Shown: one piece after another, positions 37,001 to 47,377 of the stretch | Layout of the letters: every line of letters begins with the position of its first letter | Numbering within the stretch: the first letter of the stretch is position 1 | Assembly: GCA_026874595.1 (NCBI GenBank) | Contig: CM049306.1 | Location: forward strand, 86,020,142 to 86,084,141 | Reading direction: 5' to 3' | From: Sipunculus nudus | Taxonomy: Eukaryota; Annelida; Sipuncula; Golfingiida; Sipunculidae | DNA: 64,000 nucleotides | Program-made: the position numbers and the translations under genes | Notes under the pieces: generated by a model | Database searches by the model: none | What the model was told of the DNA's origin: nothing | What the model saw: the letters and a program-made list of their open reading frames with translations, nothing else

Positions 37001-37741
37001 AGATCTTAAATATGCCGGGTTTACGAAGCTGAATTTCAGGCAAAATGTTATCTTTGTCCACATATTTGTACCTGATATTTAATTTGACCTGATAGGTTGT
37101 CATGAACAAAGTTACCAGTCATTTGAGTGAGGCATATTTTTACATGGAAATGATAAAACGTTGACCTTGTTTAAGGTACAGACATAATCTGACCTTGTTT
37201 GTGTAAATCTTGAATTATGGAGCTAGAAGTTGCAGGGCTAGTGACTGATATAGCCAATTACAACGTGATTACGGAGCTCGTGGAGTAAGGGTCAGTGTCG
37301 TTTACCCAATAACGTCCACGTCACCAGACAGGTATATATGACACAGGAAGCCCCTGTCCCACGGACAGCAAGATTATTGCCTTCTTAGAGGTATCTTTTT
37401 ACTTTAATTTTACACAATTTATACGGTAATGTTCAAGAAATGAGAATTTCATAGCCAGGTAAAGAAGTAAAACTGAATTATTCAAGCAGTGATGGAGAGT
37501 ATACTTTGGTAACAAAGCAATGATGGAGCCATTATAATGATTCCATTTTTTGGTTTACGAACCCTCCTGAACAAGTTTTCTAGAACTGAACAAGAAATTG
37601 AATTTTTAACTGACATTTACATCCCCCGCTTAAATGCAGTCATATTATTTTATCTGTGAGCAGGGTACAAATATAGAGATCAGAAGCCATACATGTTTGG
37701 TTGTTGGCTTAAGATTTCAGTTGAGCTTCAAGGTGTGTTAC
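34036..37741. other. No recognisable gene or repeat
   Basis: AT-rich with locally GC-richer patches near 34920-35210 and 36320-36380. A B-box-like GGTTCGACTC at 35011 may be a fragment of a tRNA-type SINE head, but no A box or tail accompanies it. No coding frame above 96 codons. Confidence 0.4.
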
Positions 37742-38147
37742 AACTGATAATGTTATGATCATCTTATAATATAATATTAACAGATATTGTAATAAGAAAT
37801 TAACCGATTATGTAACAAAAACTGATAACGTAATAACAAATCACCTAATCATGTAATACCAACTGATTACATAACCGATAATGTAACACTAATCAATAAT
37901 GTGTAAAACCCAAACCAATAATGTAACAACATATGTAACAAATGTCCCTCACCCTTAATGAAAAACAAAATTTCCCCCATTTTTATCAATATTATACTTG
38001 CAAATGATAAACAATGTTTCTTTGTTTGGCTCTATGGGGGGGGGGGGTTAATGCAACATTTGTGTTTTACAAGCAAGAACATTGATAAAAGCATTTATAA
38101 GAAAGAGCTTTTCAAGATTTATATAATTATCAAATTTTAAAACATAA

Positions 38148-38458
38148 CATGCAACAATTACTGAGATATCTCAGTTTAAGTATGAACTTCAGTGTATTTT
38201 TGAAAACTTGTCTGCAGCAGCTAGGAAAACCCACTGGATAAATTTTCTTCAAAATGTCCATAGTGATAGGAACAATGTGTTAGTAATGTACATGTTTGTA
38301 CATCAATTGCACAAATTGTGAAATTTGACATTTGCTTAGTCAACAGTTCTGAAGCACTGGCTGCACGAATCGTAACTGATGACTCTAGAAGCTACTATGT
38401 GAAATCCAAAGAGGTTCATGAAATATCTCCTTCGAAACTTGAAATAAGGTCACTGTAA
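38148..38458 (+). other. Possible decayed coding remnant inside the foldback-like element
   Basis: Two short open stretches in neighbouring frames (38148-38318 and 38315-38458) have balanced, protein-like composition unlike the AT-rich noise around them. The first reads like YELQCIFENLSAAARKTHW; the second contains SSEALAARIVTDDSRSYYVK. I do not recognise a family. They could be a relic of an exon carried by the element, or chance. Neither has a start context or splice signals I trust. Confidence 0.3.
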
Positions 38459-38689
38459 CCTATATACTTGAGTTATGAGGCTTGCAAGTAACCCCCCCCC
38501 CCCCCCGGGATAATTAAAAATTTGAAACAAAACCTCCAGTATCTTGATAATTCATTTTGATTTTATTTTTTATATATTTTTAGAATTTAAGATGACAGCC
38601 ATCATGTCAGTTTCTCAGCTTTGGTTTTATCTAGTGTCATAAAATCTGGTTTGTTTATTGATCATAAGCGGGTGGCCTATAGTAATCAC

Positions 38690-39370
38690 CCTTACCGTCC
38701 TTCTGTTCGTCTATCACTCTGTTTGTCTGTCCGCCCCTCCATCAATAAATTTGTTTCCAGATGAACACTCTTGGTTGGATTGACATATGAATTTTGGGTC
38801 ACAGGTTCAAAGGTCAAGGGCACAGGGGCCATATGTCCCCAAATTAGTTTTCAGATGATAACTCAAGTTTGGTTTGACTTATTGATTTTCAAAATTGACT
38901 TACATATGGCCCGCCACTAAAGTAAGAATCCAGTCAATTTAGGGCCTATGAGGTCAAAGGTCAAGGTTACAGGACCCATTCATTCACAAATTAGTTTATC
39001 GATGATAACTCTGTTTCTGATACACAGATTGGCTACTAATTTGATTTATTAATGACCCCCTCCAAGGTTAGAATCATTTTGGTTTCCGGATCCGGATGTG
39101 AAAGGTGAAGGTCATAGGACCCACATATTTCAAATGATTGTGGATGCACTTTAAACTTTTTTATCCCAAACTTTCTATCTTTCACATATGGCTTACCTGC
39201 CCAATGTTGAGGAAAACTGTGGATGTTTTGGTCACAAGGTTAATGGGCAAGGTCACAGGACCAACATTTTGAGAAAGCTCATAAACTATCCTTATAGACC
39301 AATTCAGCGAAGTGTCAGAACCCATTGGTCCCCAGTTTATATGTACACTGTAATGTTAATGTGCAGATGA
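38690..39370 (+). repeat. Degenerate AAGGTCAAGG tandem repeat, about four units
   Basis: It opens with a CCGTCC/TGTCTGTCCGCC stretch (38694-38745). Units follow at intervals of roughly 100-190 bp, each with (T)CA(A)AGGTCAAGG or GGTGAAGGTCA, then CA(C)AGG(A/G)(C)CCA, then AGATGATAACTC or a relative. From memory this is a common mollusc interspersed repeat type. The same pairing of a TCCGTCC stretch with a downstream tandem occurs at the start of the 44.88-kb satellite. A 60-codon frame at 39188-39370 lies in the last unit and is not a gene. Confidence 0.55.
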
Positions 39371-40000
39371 TGCACACTGTAATTTTTGTTGGTTGAATGC
39401 AAATATTTGCTTTGCGGCATAGAACACGTGTACAAGTGCCAACAATATACATCAGAGTACGTTACTCGTACAATGTAGGTCAAAATGAATTAAAGTGTAG
39501 AAATAGTTCTTTAATAATCGTTTAGATTGGTTTAGATTTAGCATAATCAATCACAAAATTTTCACTAAATTGTTATAACATTAAGGGTTGAATTTATTTA
39601 ACATGAACGGTTAGGAAACTTTGTTACATTATCGGATAATTTCATATTACGTTTTCGGTTAGCAAATGTTGTTACACTACTGGATGATTTTGTTATACAT
39701 TATTGGTTAATGTTACATTATCGGGTATTTTTTATTATGTTATCGGTTGATATTACATAATCAGTTGATTTGTGATGTCGGTTAATTTCTTAATACATTA
39801 TCGGTTAATGTTACATTAAAAGATGATAATTACATTATTTGTTTCACTGATGTATTTGTTATCGTATTTGTTACTTTTGTTTATGCATTGCGAGTAAGCA
39901 TAAAATCAAATATGTTTAACAATTCAGCCATTTTCCCCGTCATTTAACTATAAACAAAACATTCGTTAACCAAAAATTATAAAAAAAAATTCTGGCTTAA

Positions 40001-40251
40001 GGCAAAAAAAAAAAAAAATTAAAGGTTTCGATCTCAAGAACCGCCGGCGTAAAATTTAACCCCCGCATCAAACATTTAAATTTTGATTTTCATCTTTCAA
40101 TAATATAAAATAATTCAATTCTTTCAAGATTTCCTTTGCTATGCAGTGCTTTTCCTGTTTAGAAAAATCAATTATGTTTTTATCATTCTTTTCCCTGATC
40201 ATATGTCATTTTTATCTAAACATACAAAAAAAAGTAATGAAAATACCCGAC
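40001..40251 (+). mobile_element. GGC(C)AAA-ended MITE family, copy 3 (right end lost)
   Basis: Left arm GGCAAAAAAAAAAAAAAATT after a TTA at 39997-39999. Internal blocks AACCGCCGGCGTAAAATTTA, GATCATATGTCATTTTTATC and AAACATACAAAAAAAAGTAA follow the order of the complete copy. It stops near 40251 where CAGGGGCGTCAATAC, a hAT-like end, takes over, so the right end was replaced or interrupted. Confidence 0.7.
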
Positions 40252-40253
40252 AG

Positions 40254-40320
40254 CAGGGGCGTCAATACAGAGGGGGATTGCAAAAGGGGTGATCAATGGA
40301 ATCATCCCCCTGCTATTCAG
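40254..40320. mobile_element. hAT-like terminus, second end not found
   Basis: CAGGGGCGTCAATACAGAGG resembles hAT ends and the sequence at 881. A local inverse, GGGGGATTG and CAATGGAATCATCCCCC, gives a short hairpin. The matching opposite terminus was not found, perhaps lost in the AT microsatellites that follow. Confidence 0.3.
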
Positions 40321-40322
40321 AG

Positions 40323-40324
<2 letters not shown>

Positions 40325-40377
<53 letters not shown>
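40325..40377. repeat. AT microsatellite
   Basis: About 26 TA dinucleotides. It gives a spurious Ile-Tyr frame. Confidence 0.95.
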
Positions 40378-40380
<3 letters not shown>

Positions 40381-40561
40381 TAACAATTAGATGTACAGTC
40401 TTTAATTTCATTTCTGAATTTACTAGGAAAAATCAAACATATAAATCTGGTTTAACGTAACGTATATAGGAAACATTATAAATGATTTTTTAAACCTTAT
40501 ACTTAATTATATAAATTTGAAAAATGTCACACATATAATTAAAAGTACATATATATAAATA

Positions 40562-40564
<3 letters not shown>

Positions 40565-40609
<45 letters not shown>
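40565..40609. repeat. AT microsatellite
   Basis: About 22 TA dinucleotides, followed by shorter TA runs to 40626. Confidence 0.95.
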
Positions 40610-40610
<1 letters not shown>

Positions 40611-40643
40611 TATGTATATATATATATTCACACAAAGGTAATG

Positions 40644-40811
40644 TAGTGGAACCTCTCCTGACGGGCACCTCTGTACTAAGGGCACCTGTTTATGGCCACA
40701 TAGTCCCTTGAAGGTAGATCCCGAAATCTATAACTTCCCTACAAAGGACTTCTTTCCATTGCGGGCAAAATGTCCAGTCCCGTCTGTGTCTGTAATTCGA
40801 AGGGTCTACTG
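40644..40811. mobile_element. pogo/Tigger-type MITE, fuller copy
   Basis: The left end TAGTGGAACCTCTCCTGACG and right end TTCGAAGGGTCTACTG are imperfect inverses of the CAGTGGAACCTC type. The interior carries GGGCACCT motifs. The right half and the next 75 bp outside the element (to about 40886) match 24434-24588. The flanking match shows the MITE sits inside, or was mobilised with, a larger repeat. Confidence 0.65.
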
Positions 40812-40889
40812 AACTTTATGAAAAAGGTTGTCCCAACTCTGACTACCCTCCAACACCGAGTCATCCTCCACCCTTGAAGAAAAAAAAGG

Positions 40890-43065
40890 ACGCCACTGCA
40901 GAAAGTTGAATGGTTACATCAGTTCAAGAAGATTAAATCGGTCAATGCTTAGCCTAGTCAACAGAGAGATAATAGACAAAGAATTTATTTTGAGTTTATT
41001 CCCATCTTTATTGGGAGAGTGTGTAACGGTCAGTAATGAATATCTTTCCTCTGTAATCAGTTGATTATAACGTTTCTCTGTGTGGGAGTAAGTAGATGAA
41101 CAAAATGCTGGTAATATAACAGGTATATTAAAAATATCTTTCTAGAGTGCAAAGCGATAACCCGTTCTGCTCTGTCCTTATATAAATTCTAAAAAATAAC
41201 CAACTGCTCATTACCATCCTCATGTTTATTCATGACCAATAATGAGTAACGCCGTTTATAGCCTGTGATTGAAGAGGTGGCCGCAATCATTAAATCTTTT
41301 ACGATTTTGACATACAGAACCCTTACATAAGCTTGCCCTTCCTATTGCAGATGACTGATGAAGGTCACATACAAGGTCATGCAAAACAACACTTTAATAA
41401 ACGACCGGGTCAATAAATTACACGGGCGAACGGGTCACGTGACATGAAAAACTACGTGTCCTTTTTGGACATTAAGCGGGCATTAGCTGGATTGCTGGGC
41501 ACATTTAAAAAAACTGAATTTTGTGAGTGTTGGGTCCAGGTGTTTTGATTCGCTAGTCGAAATGTTTTAAAGCAGGATTTTGGCACAATGTCTTGCAGCA
41601 AAGTGGCTTTAATTCGATTATATCATGCCTAACCTAATATGGAGAAAATGGAAACTGTGATTTATCCGCCATTTTGGTTCTAGTGTGTTTCATGCAAGAA
41701 AACAAGAAAAAAACTCCATCGGCTTATCTACCAATTAAATTACAAAGCCTATGGACAAAAACAATATCATACGATTTTTTTATATGTATTCGTTGGAACT
41801 AGTAAATAACTCGTTGGGACGAGAAAGTATACTAAAGAAAGGAGGCACTAACTTTCGAGGAAGGGGTTCGTGTTACCTCCGCAATATAAATAGTGGTGTT
41901 TCTTATGTCTGCTTTATCGAAAAAGCATATTAATGAGGTTTACTGATAACCTTCGAGGAAAAGTAAAACCTAAAATTTTATATCCTTTTAACATGTACAT
42001 ATGCATGGGCGTTTATGGTCTAGTCAGTCAGCGACAATTATGTTTTCATGCCTCGTGAGTGACCACTTTGATGTACATATAGTTCTCGAAGAACTGCTGT
42101 TGCAATGAGGTCCGCACCACGTGATTAGAGATTCATTCTAATTTTAACATTCGGAGTTGCGAGGATGCACCGTAAGCAGAAAAAAAGCCATAAAAACTGA
42201 TAATGGATAACATGCAGAGACTAATTTATACGAGTTATCCCCAGGTTTAGTGAATTCTTGTTATTATCCGGTCTGTTTTTAAAAGATCCATTGGTTATTC
42301 GTTGAATTGTTCGTTAAATAAAGATGAAATTATAAAGGATGGTTGCAATGTTATTTTAATCTTACGCCTTCTGTTATCCAGATAATCATGTGAAGGTGTA
42401 ATAATAGGCCAAACGTCATAACTTTTTGTTCAGACATAAAAGCGAATTTCTTTGGGTCGACTCAAATTACACCGTACGAGTTTACGCACTGGTATGATCT
42501 TGATGCTGACGTGATTTTGTACACTTATTATTAATTTGTATACGACGAAAGGCAGATTGACGTCATTGAATGATGGCAAATAATCGCTTTTGGGGCCGAT
42601 TCGAAGAATAACCGGAAAAGTATTACTGGATGCCATTGCCTTGTCAATATACGAGCTCAAACAGAACGTTATTATATCGACTTTTTGCCGTTCCCACATT
42701 GTCCAGGGTGCATTAATAATGCAGCAAATCCGCATGACTGTGTGCTGAGATTGACACTTCCGATGCCGAAAATGGGTTCGGATGCCGCAAATACCCGCGG
42801 TTACGGAAACGTCCAAGTAACGGCGGCCAGGACCTGGGCATGTTTCAATAAGATTGACTTAATCCAGGATTTGGGCAGAAGTAAGGGGTGTTCGCCTAAG
42901 ATATTGTGCCAGTGTGACGTCATGAGGAAGGTACACTTGATTTCCTCCTGCCGATAATCACTTTGGTATAACATATCACGTGGTATTTTCCACAGACGAC
43001 CGACAGGTTTTACATAAGTGAATAATATTTTACATGATAAATAATTTAAACATTAAAACTAAAAA
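40890..43065. other. No supported gene
   Basis: The longest frames are 128 codons on minus (42430-42816) and 90 codons on plus (42685-42957). They overlap each other, show no recognisable motif and are not both plausible. No splice or promoter evidence. Confidence 0.4.
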
Positions 43066-43069
43066 CGGA

Positions 43070-43190
43070 GAAAACTACGGGCCTTGGACGGGCAACTAAA
43101 ACCAAGCCTCATAGCCAGGCGGGGAATCCAATCCGGGTAGCCAGCCAAGGTATCCAAGCGTTTTACCACTCCTTGTCCATAGCAGTTTGA
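43070..43190 (-). mobile_element. tRNA-derived SINE-like remnant, minus strand
   Basis: On the minus strand GACAAGGAGTGGTAAAACGC resembles the A-box region of Leu/Ser-type tRNAs (GGCCGAGTGGTTAAGGCG). About 45 bp later CCCGGATTGGATTCCCCG resembles a decayed B box (GGGTTCGAATCCC). Spacing suits a tRNA head. Stems do not pair well enough for a functional tRNA. No tail seen. Confidence 0.4.
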
Positions 43191-43199
43191 ATTAACGTA

Positions 43200-44790
43200 T
43201 ATTTTCATTATACGACAGAAAGAGTTGATTAAGCCTGGAATTCAAACTTATGTTCTTGAGGCAAAAATGATGGACGGCCTTCTCAACTAACAACTTTCAT
43301 GGGTGTGAGAACATTATTGAGTCTACATACTCAGGAGAAGGATACCTGATTTCAGAATATGAGGGGGGGGGGGGGGGGTGTCATACAGCAAGGACGCAAA
43401 GCTCCTAGTAGCGTATGGCGTAGAGTTGTTTAGAAGCTTTGAAAAACAAAATGTCGCTGAAATAGCGCAATCCGGGTAGTACGGTCAAAATTTGGAACGG
43501 CTTTCCTTGCTTGTTTTAGTCGACGACATTAGAATGGCAAAACGTGTCTACAGTTGAATAGGAATCTAACTTTTCATTTAAACTGTTAAGAAACGTTGCC
43601 ATGGGAATAAGGCTGTTTTACTCACTGTTTTTTTTTATATATGGATAGAAGGGACACATCCAGTTTTTTTGGCATATTCCATAATTAGCCACAACCCTCT
43701 TTTGACTATGTTTCTTACAATCCTTTAATGTATCTTAACAGTACTTTAATTTTTATGATAATCAAGTGCAGAATATCAATAGACCATATGTTAAAGCCTT
43801 TAGGGTCTATATATGAGAATATATAAAATGATTACAAACGTAAGGAATATAATTCGAAAGTACAGGCGCTGGGTTTCAGTTAGGTACGATGGAAAAGTTT
43901 ACTTATAAGGAAACAATACCAACGAAAGCTGCTAGCCAACCGTGGACATTAACCGACATAATTATATTATGGTGAACGCAGCTCAAGTATAGTCCTTCAC
44001 GTTAATCGTCAATAAAATAAATGTGACGAGACAGAAAAAGACTTTGACGTATAACGTGTCCGCCCGCCTAATTCCAAGATGGTCTTTTTTATCATATCAC
44101 TGCACACCCATTTGCGGACAGGTCATGTTTTCGAACCTAGCAAATCTAGCATTTAAATGCAGTCTGGATACATACAATCCTTTTAACGATCGTCCAATTG
44201 GGCCAAGGGATGGGAAGGGTGGAAGCGACGGAACGCACTATGCGTTTATGGTAAAGGCACTTTATGTTGCACTTCATCAGAACAACGAGAAGACAATCCC
44301 AAAGGAACACATGGAGTGGGCATTGCTGGTCAGTGGCTTCGTTATCGTCTCAGACTGAGAGATGGGGCTTACTGTTAACTCTAAAGGTCACTCGTGCTAA
44401 ATTAGACGGAGCGCCGTCCAAGTCGTACAGTTTGCCATTCTCTTGGATTACCAAGACGGTCGCCGTCTCACGAAGGTCTGTAATTAAAATCGAAGGCCGG
44501 CTGGCCGGATAACTGTACTTGAGGCTATATCGACACAAGCCGTCCACTCATAACATATGCTGGGAAATCTGTTAAAATCCTGGTATTTTTAATAAAGAAG
44601 GAACGTTTTCATTGAAATATTATTTCATTGATTCTTGTTATTTTGAGTATTTTGTGAATAACAATGTACTTTTTATCAAACACAAAAATTATTTTGTATT
44701 ATTTTAATATTATATGTTTGAAATACCTTCTCTTGTGTCATAAATGACGGACGTTGTCATGGTGTGTTATTGAAATATATTTAATGAGAC
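43200..44790. other. No supported gene; G16 tract at 43363-43378
   Basis: A 111-codon frame (44023-44358, plus) and a 65-codon minus frame (44350-44547) lie in a GC-richer patch. The longer one lacks an ATG at its open 5' end, and neither resembles a family. Treated as undetermined. Confidence 0.4.
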
Positions 44791-44879
44791 TTTTTATGCC
44801 CCCGCCACAAAGTGACAAAAGTAACAAAGCCACGTCATTCCGTCCTTCCGTCCTTCCGTCCTTCCGAAATAAAACAGTT
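44791..44879 (+). mobile_element. Transposon-like left flank of the satellite array
   Basis: TTTTATGCCCCCGCCACAAA followed by ACGTCATTCCGTCC and CCTTCCGTCCTTCCG repeats runs straight into the first satellite monomer. From memory this arrangement (a TATGCCCCCGCC start, a TCCGTCC microsatellite, then a tandem of about 180-190 bp) marks a family of bivalve elements with internal minisatellites. The matching right terminus lies outside the window, if it exists. Confidence 0.45.
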
Positions 44880-47377
44880 GTACAGACATTTTTTTCGCAA
44901 TGCCTGCAGATATTGGCCTGATTTTTGGTGTGTGGGCAGGTAATGACCAGTTACAGATCGAGTTCGCGTTTCGTCCCGGTAGACCTACTTTTGACTGATT
45001 TACAGCTCCTAAACTTAGAAAATTTCATGAAAAATAGAAATTTTTATGACAAATACACATGTACGGACTTTTTTTCGCAGTGCCTGCAGATATTGGCCTG
45101 ATTTTTGGTGTGTCGGCAGATAATGACCAGTTACAGATCAAGTTCGCGTTTCGTCCCAGTTGACCTACTTTTGACGGTTTTACGGCTCCTTAACTTAGAA
45201 AATTTCATGAAAAATATAAATTTTCATGACAAATACACAAGTACGGACTTATTTTCGCAATGCCTGCAGATATTGGCCTGATTTTTGGTGTGTCGGCAGA
45301 TAATGACCAGTTACAGATCAAGTTCGCGTTTCGTCCCAGTTGACCTACTTTTGACGGTTTTACGGCTCCTTAACTTAGAAAATTTCATGAAAAATATAAA
45401 TTTTCATGACAAATACACATGTACGGACTTATTTTCGCAATGCCTGCAGATATTGGCCTGATTTTTGGTTTGTGGGCAGATAATGACCACTTACAGATCG
45501 AGTTCGCGTTTCCTCCCCGTTGACCTACTTTTGACCATTTTACGGCTCCTAAACTTAGAAAATTTCATGAAAAATAGAAATTTTCTTGACAAATACACAT
45601 GTACGGACTTTTTTTCGCAGTGCCTGCAGATATTGGCCTGATTTTTTGTGTGTAGGCAGATAATGACCAGTTACAGATCGAGTTCGCGTTTCGTCCCAGT
45701 TGACCTACTTTTGACGGTTTTACGGCTCCTTAACTTAGAAAATTTCATGAAAAATATAAATTTTCATGACAAATACACATGTACGGTTTTATTTTCGCAA
45801 TGCCTGCAAATATTGGCCTGATTTTTTGTGTGTGGGCAGATAATGACCACTTACAGATTGAGTTCGCGTTTCGTCCCGGTTGACATACTTTTGACCATTT
45901 TACGGCTCCTGAAGATAGAAAATTTCATGAGAATATAAATTTTCATGACAAATATACATGTACGGACTTTTTTTCGCAATGCCTGCAGATATTGGCCTGA
46001 TTTTTGGTGTGTCGGCAGATAATGACCAGTTACAGATCAAGTTTGCGTTTCATCCCAGTTGACCTACTTTTGACTGTTTTACGGTGGTCTAACATAGAAA
46101 TTTTCATGACAAGTGCACATGTACGGACTTTTTTCGCAGTGCCTGCAGATACGGGCTTGATTTTTAGTGTGTACACAGATAATGACCAGCTACAGATCAA
46201 GTTCTTGTTTTGTCTCAGTTGACCTACTTTTGACCATTTGACTGCTCCTGAACATAGAAAGTTTCATGAAAAATAGGAATTTTTATGACAAATACACATG
46301 TACGGACTTTTTTTCGCAGTGCCTGCAGATATTTGCCTGATTTTTGGAGTGTGGGCAGATAATGACCAGTTACAGATCAAGTTCGCGTTTCGTCCCAGTT
46401 GACCTACTTTTGACGGTTTTACGGCTCCTTAACTTAGAAAATTTCATGAAAAATATAAATTTTCATGACAAATACACATGTACGGACTTATTTTCGCAAT
46501 GCCTGCAGATATTGGCCTGATTTTTGGTTTGTGGGCAGATAATGACCACTTACAGATCGAGTTCGCGTTTCCTCCCCGTTGACCTACTTTTGACCATTTT
46601 ACGGCTCCTAAACTTAGAAAATTTCATGAAAAATAGAAAGTTTCTTGACAAATATACATGTACGGACTTTTTTTTTTAAAATACCTGCAAATATTGGCCT
46701 GATTTTTTGTGTGTGGGCAGATAATGACCACTTACAGATTGAGTTCGCGTTTCGTCCCGGTTGACATACTTTTGACCATTTTACGGCTCCTGAAGATAGA
46801 AAATTTCATGAGAATATAAATTTGCATGACAAATATACATGTACGGACTTTTTTTCGCAATGCCTGCAGATATTGGCCTGATTTTTGGTGTGTGGGCAGA
46901 TAATGACCAGTTACAGATCAAGTTCGCGTTTCATCCCAGTTGACCTACTTTTGACTGTTTTACGGCTCCTGAAGATAGAAAATTTCATGAGAATATAAAT
47001 TTTCATGACAAATACACATGTACGGACTTATTTTCGCAATGCCTGCAGATATTGGCCTGATTTTTGGTGTGTCGGCAGATAATGACCAGTTACAGATCAA
47101 GTTCGCGTTTTATCCCAGTTGACCTACTTTTGACTATTTTACGGCTCCTGAAGATAGAAAATTTCATGAGAATATAAATTTTCATGACAAATACACATGT
47201 ACGGACTTATTTTCGCAATGCCTGCAGATATTGGCCTGATTTTTTGTGTGTGGGCAGATAATGACCACTTACAGATTGAGTTCGCGTTTCGTCCCGGTTG
47301 ACCTACTTTTGACTGTTTTACGGCTCCTGAAGATAGAAAATTTCATGAGAATATAAATTTTCATGACAAATACACAT
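44880..47377 (+). repeat. Simple, more diverged left part of the array
   Basis: About 14 monomers, mostly 179-181 bp, with one 161-bp unit (45960-46120). Neighbouring units differ at scattered sites, and the TACCAAC-type units that mark the higher-order blocks are absent until 47378. Diverged edges and homogeneous centres are expected for satellites maintained by unequal exchange. Confidence 0.7.

Larger units (their letters stand above)
37742..39843. mobile_element. Foldback-like element with subrepeat-built arms
   Basis: Two inverted arms of about 200 bp (37742-37945 and about 39600-39843) bound a 2.1-kb segment. Read outside-in, the arms align closely, for example GATCATCTTATAATATAATA with the inverse of the right arm and then AAGAAATTAACCGA in both. 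Each arm is itself a degenerate tandem of about 20-22 bp with core ACCGATAATGTAAC. Long inverted arms made of tandem subrepeats are the hallmark of foldback elements (FB of Drosophila, Tu of sea urchin). The inversion extends to CACCCTTAATG inside the left arm and CATTAAGGGTTG inside the right. The interior contains G and C homopolymers in inverted arrangement, two short open stretches, and a degenerate AAGGTCAAGG tandem. No target duplication could be fixed. Confidence 0.65.

Noticed and set aside
37742-39843. Recombination-born inverted duplication of host DNA
   Set aside because: The arms are tandem subrepeats with closely matching outer limits, which fits a foldback-type element better, although a chance inverted minisatellite pair is not fully excluded.
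42430-42957. Overlapping 128-codon minus and 90-codon plus frames
   Set aside because: They cannot both be real, neither resembles a known protein, and there is no promoter or splice support.
44023-44358. 111-codon plus-strand frame in a GC-richer patch
   Set aside because: The open region starts without an ATG, overlaps an unrelated minus-strand frame at its end, and has no recognisable motif or splice context.
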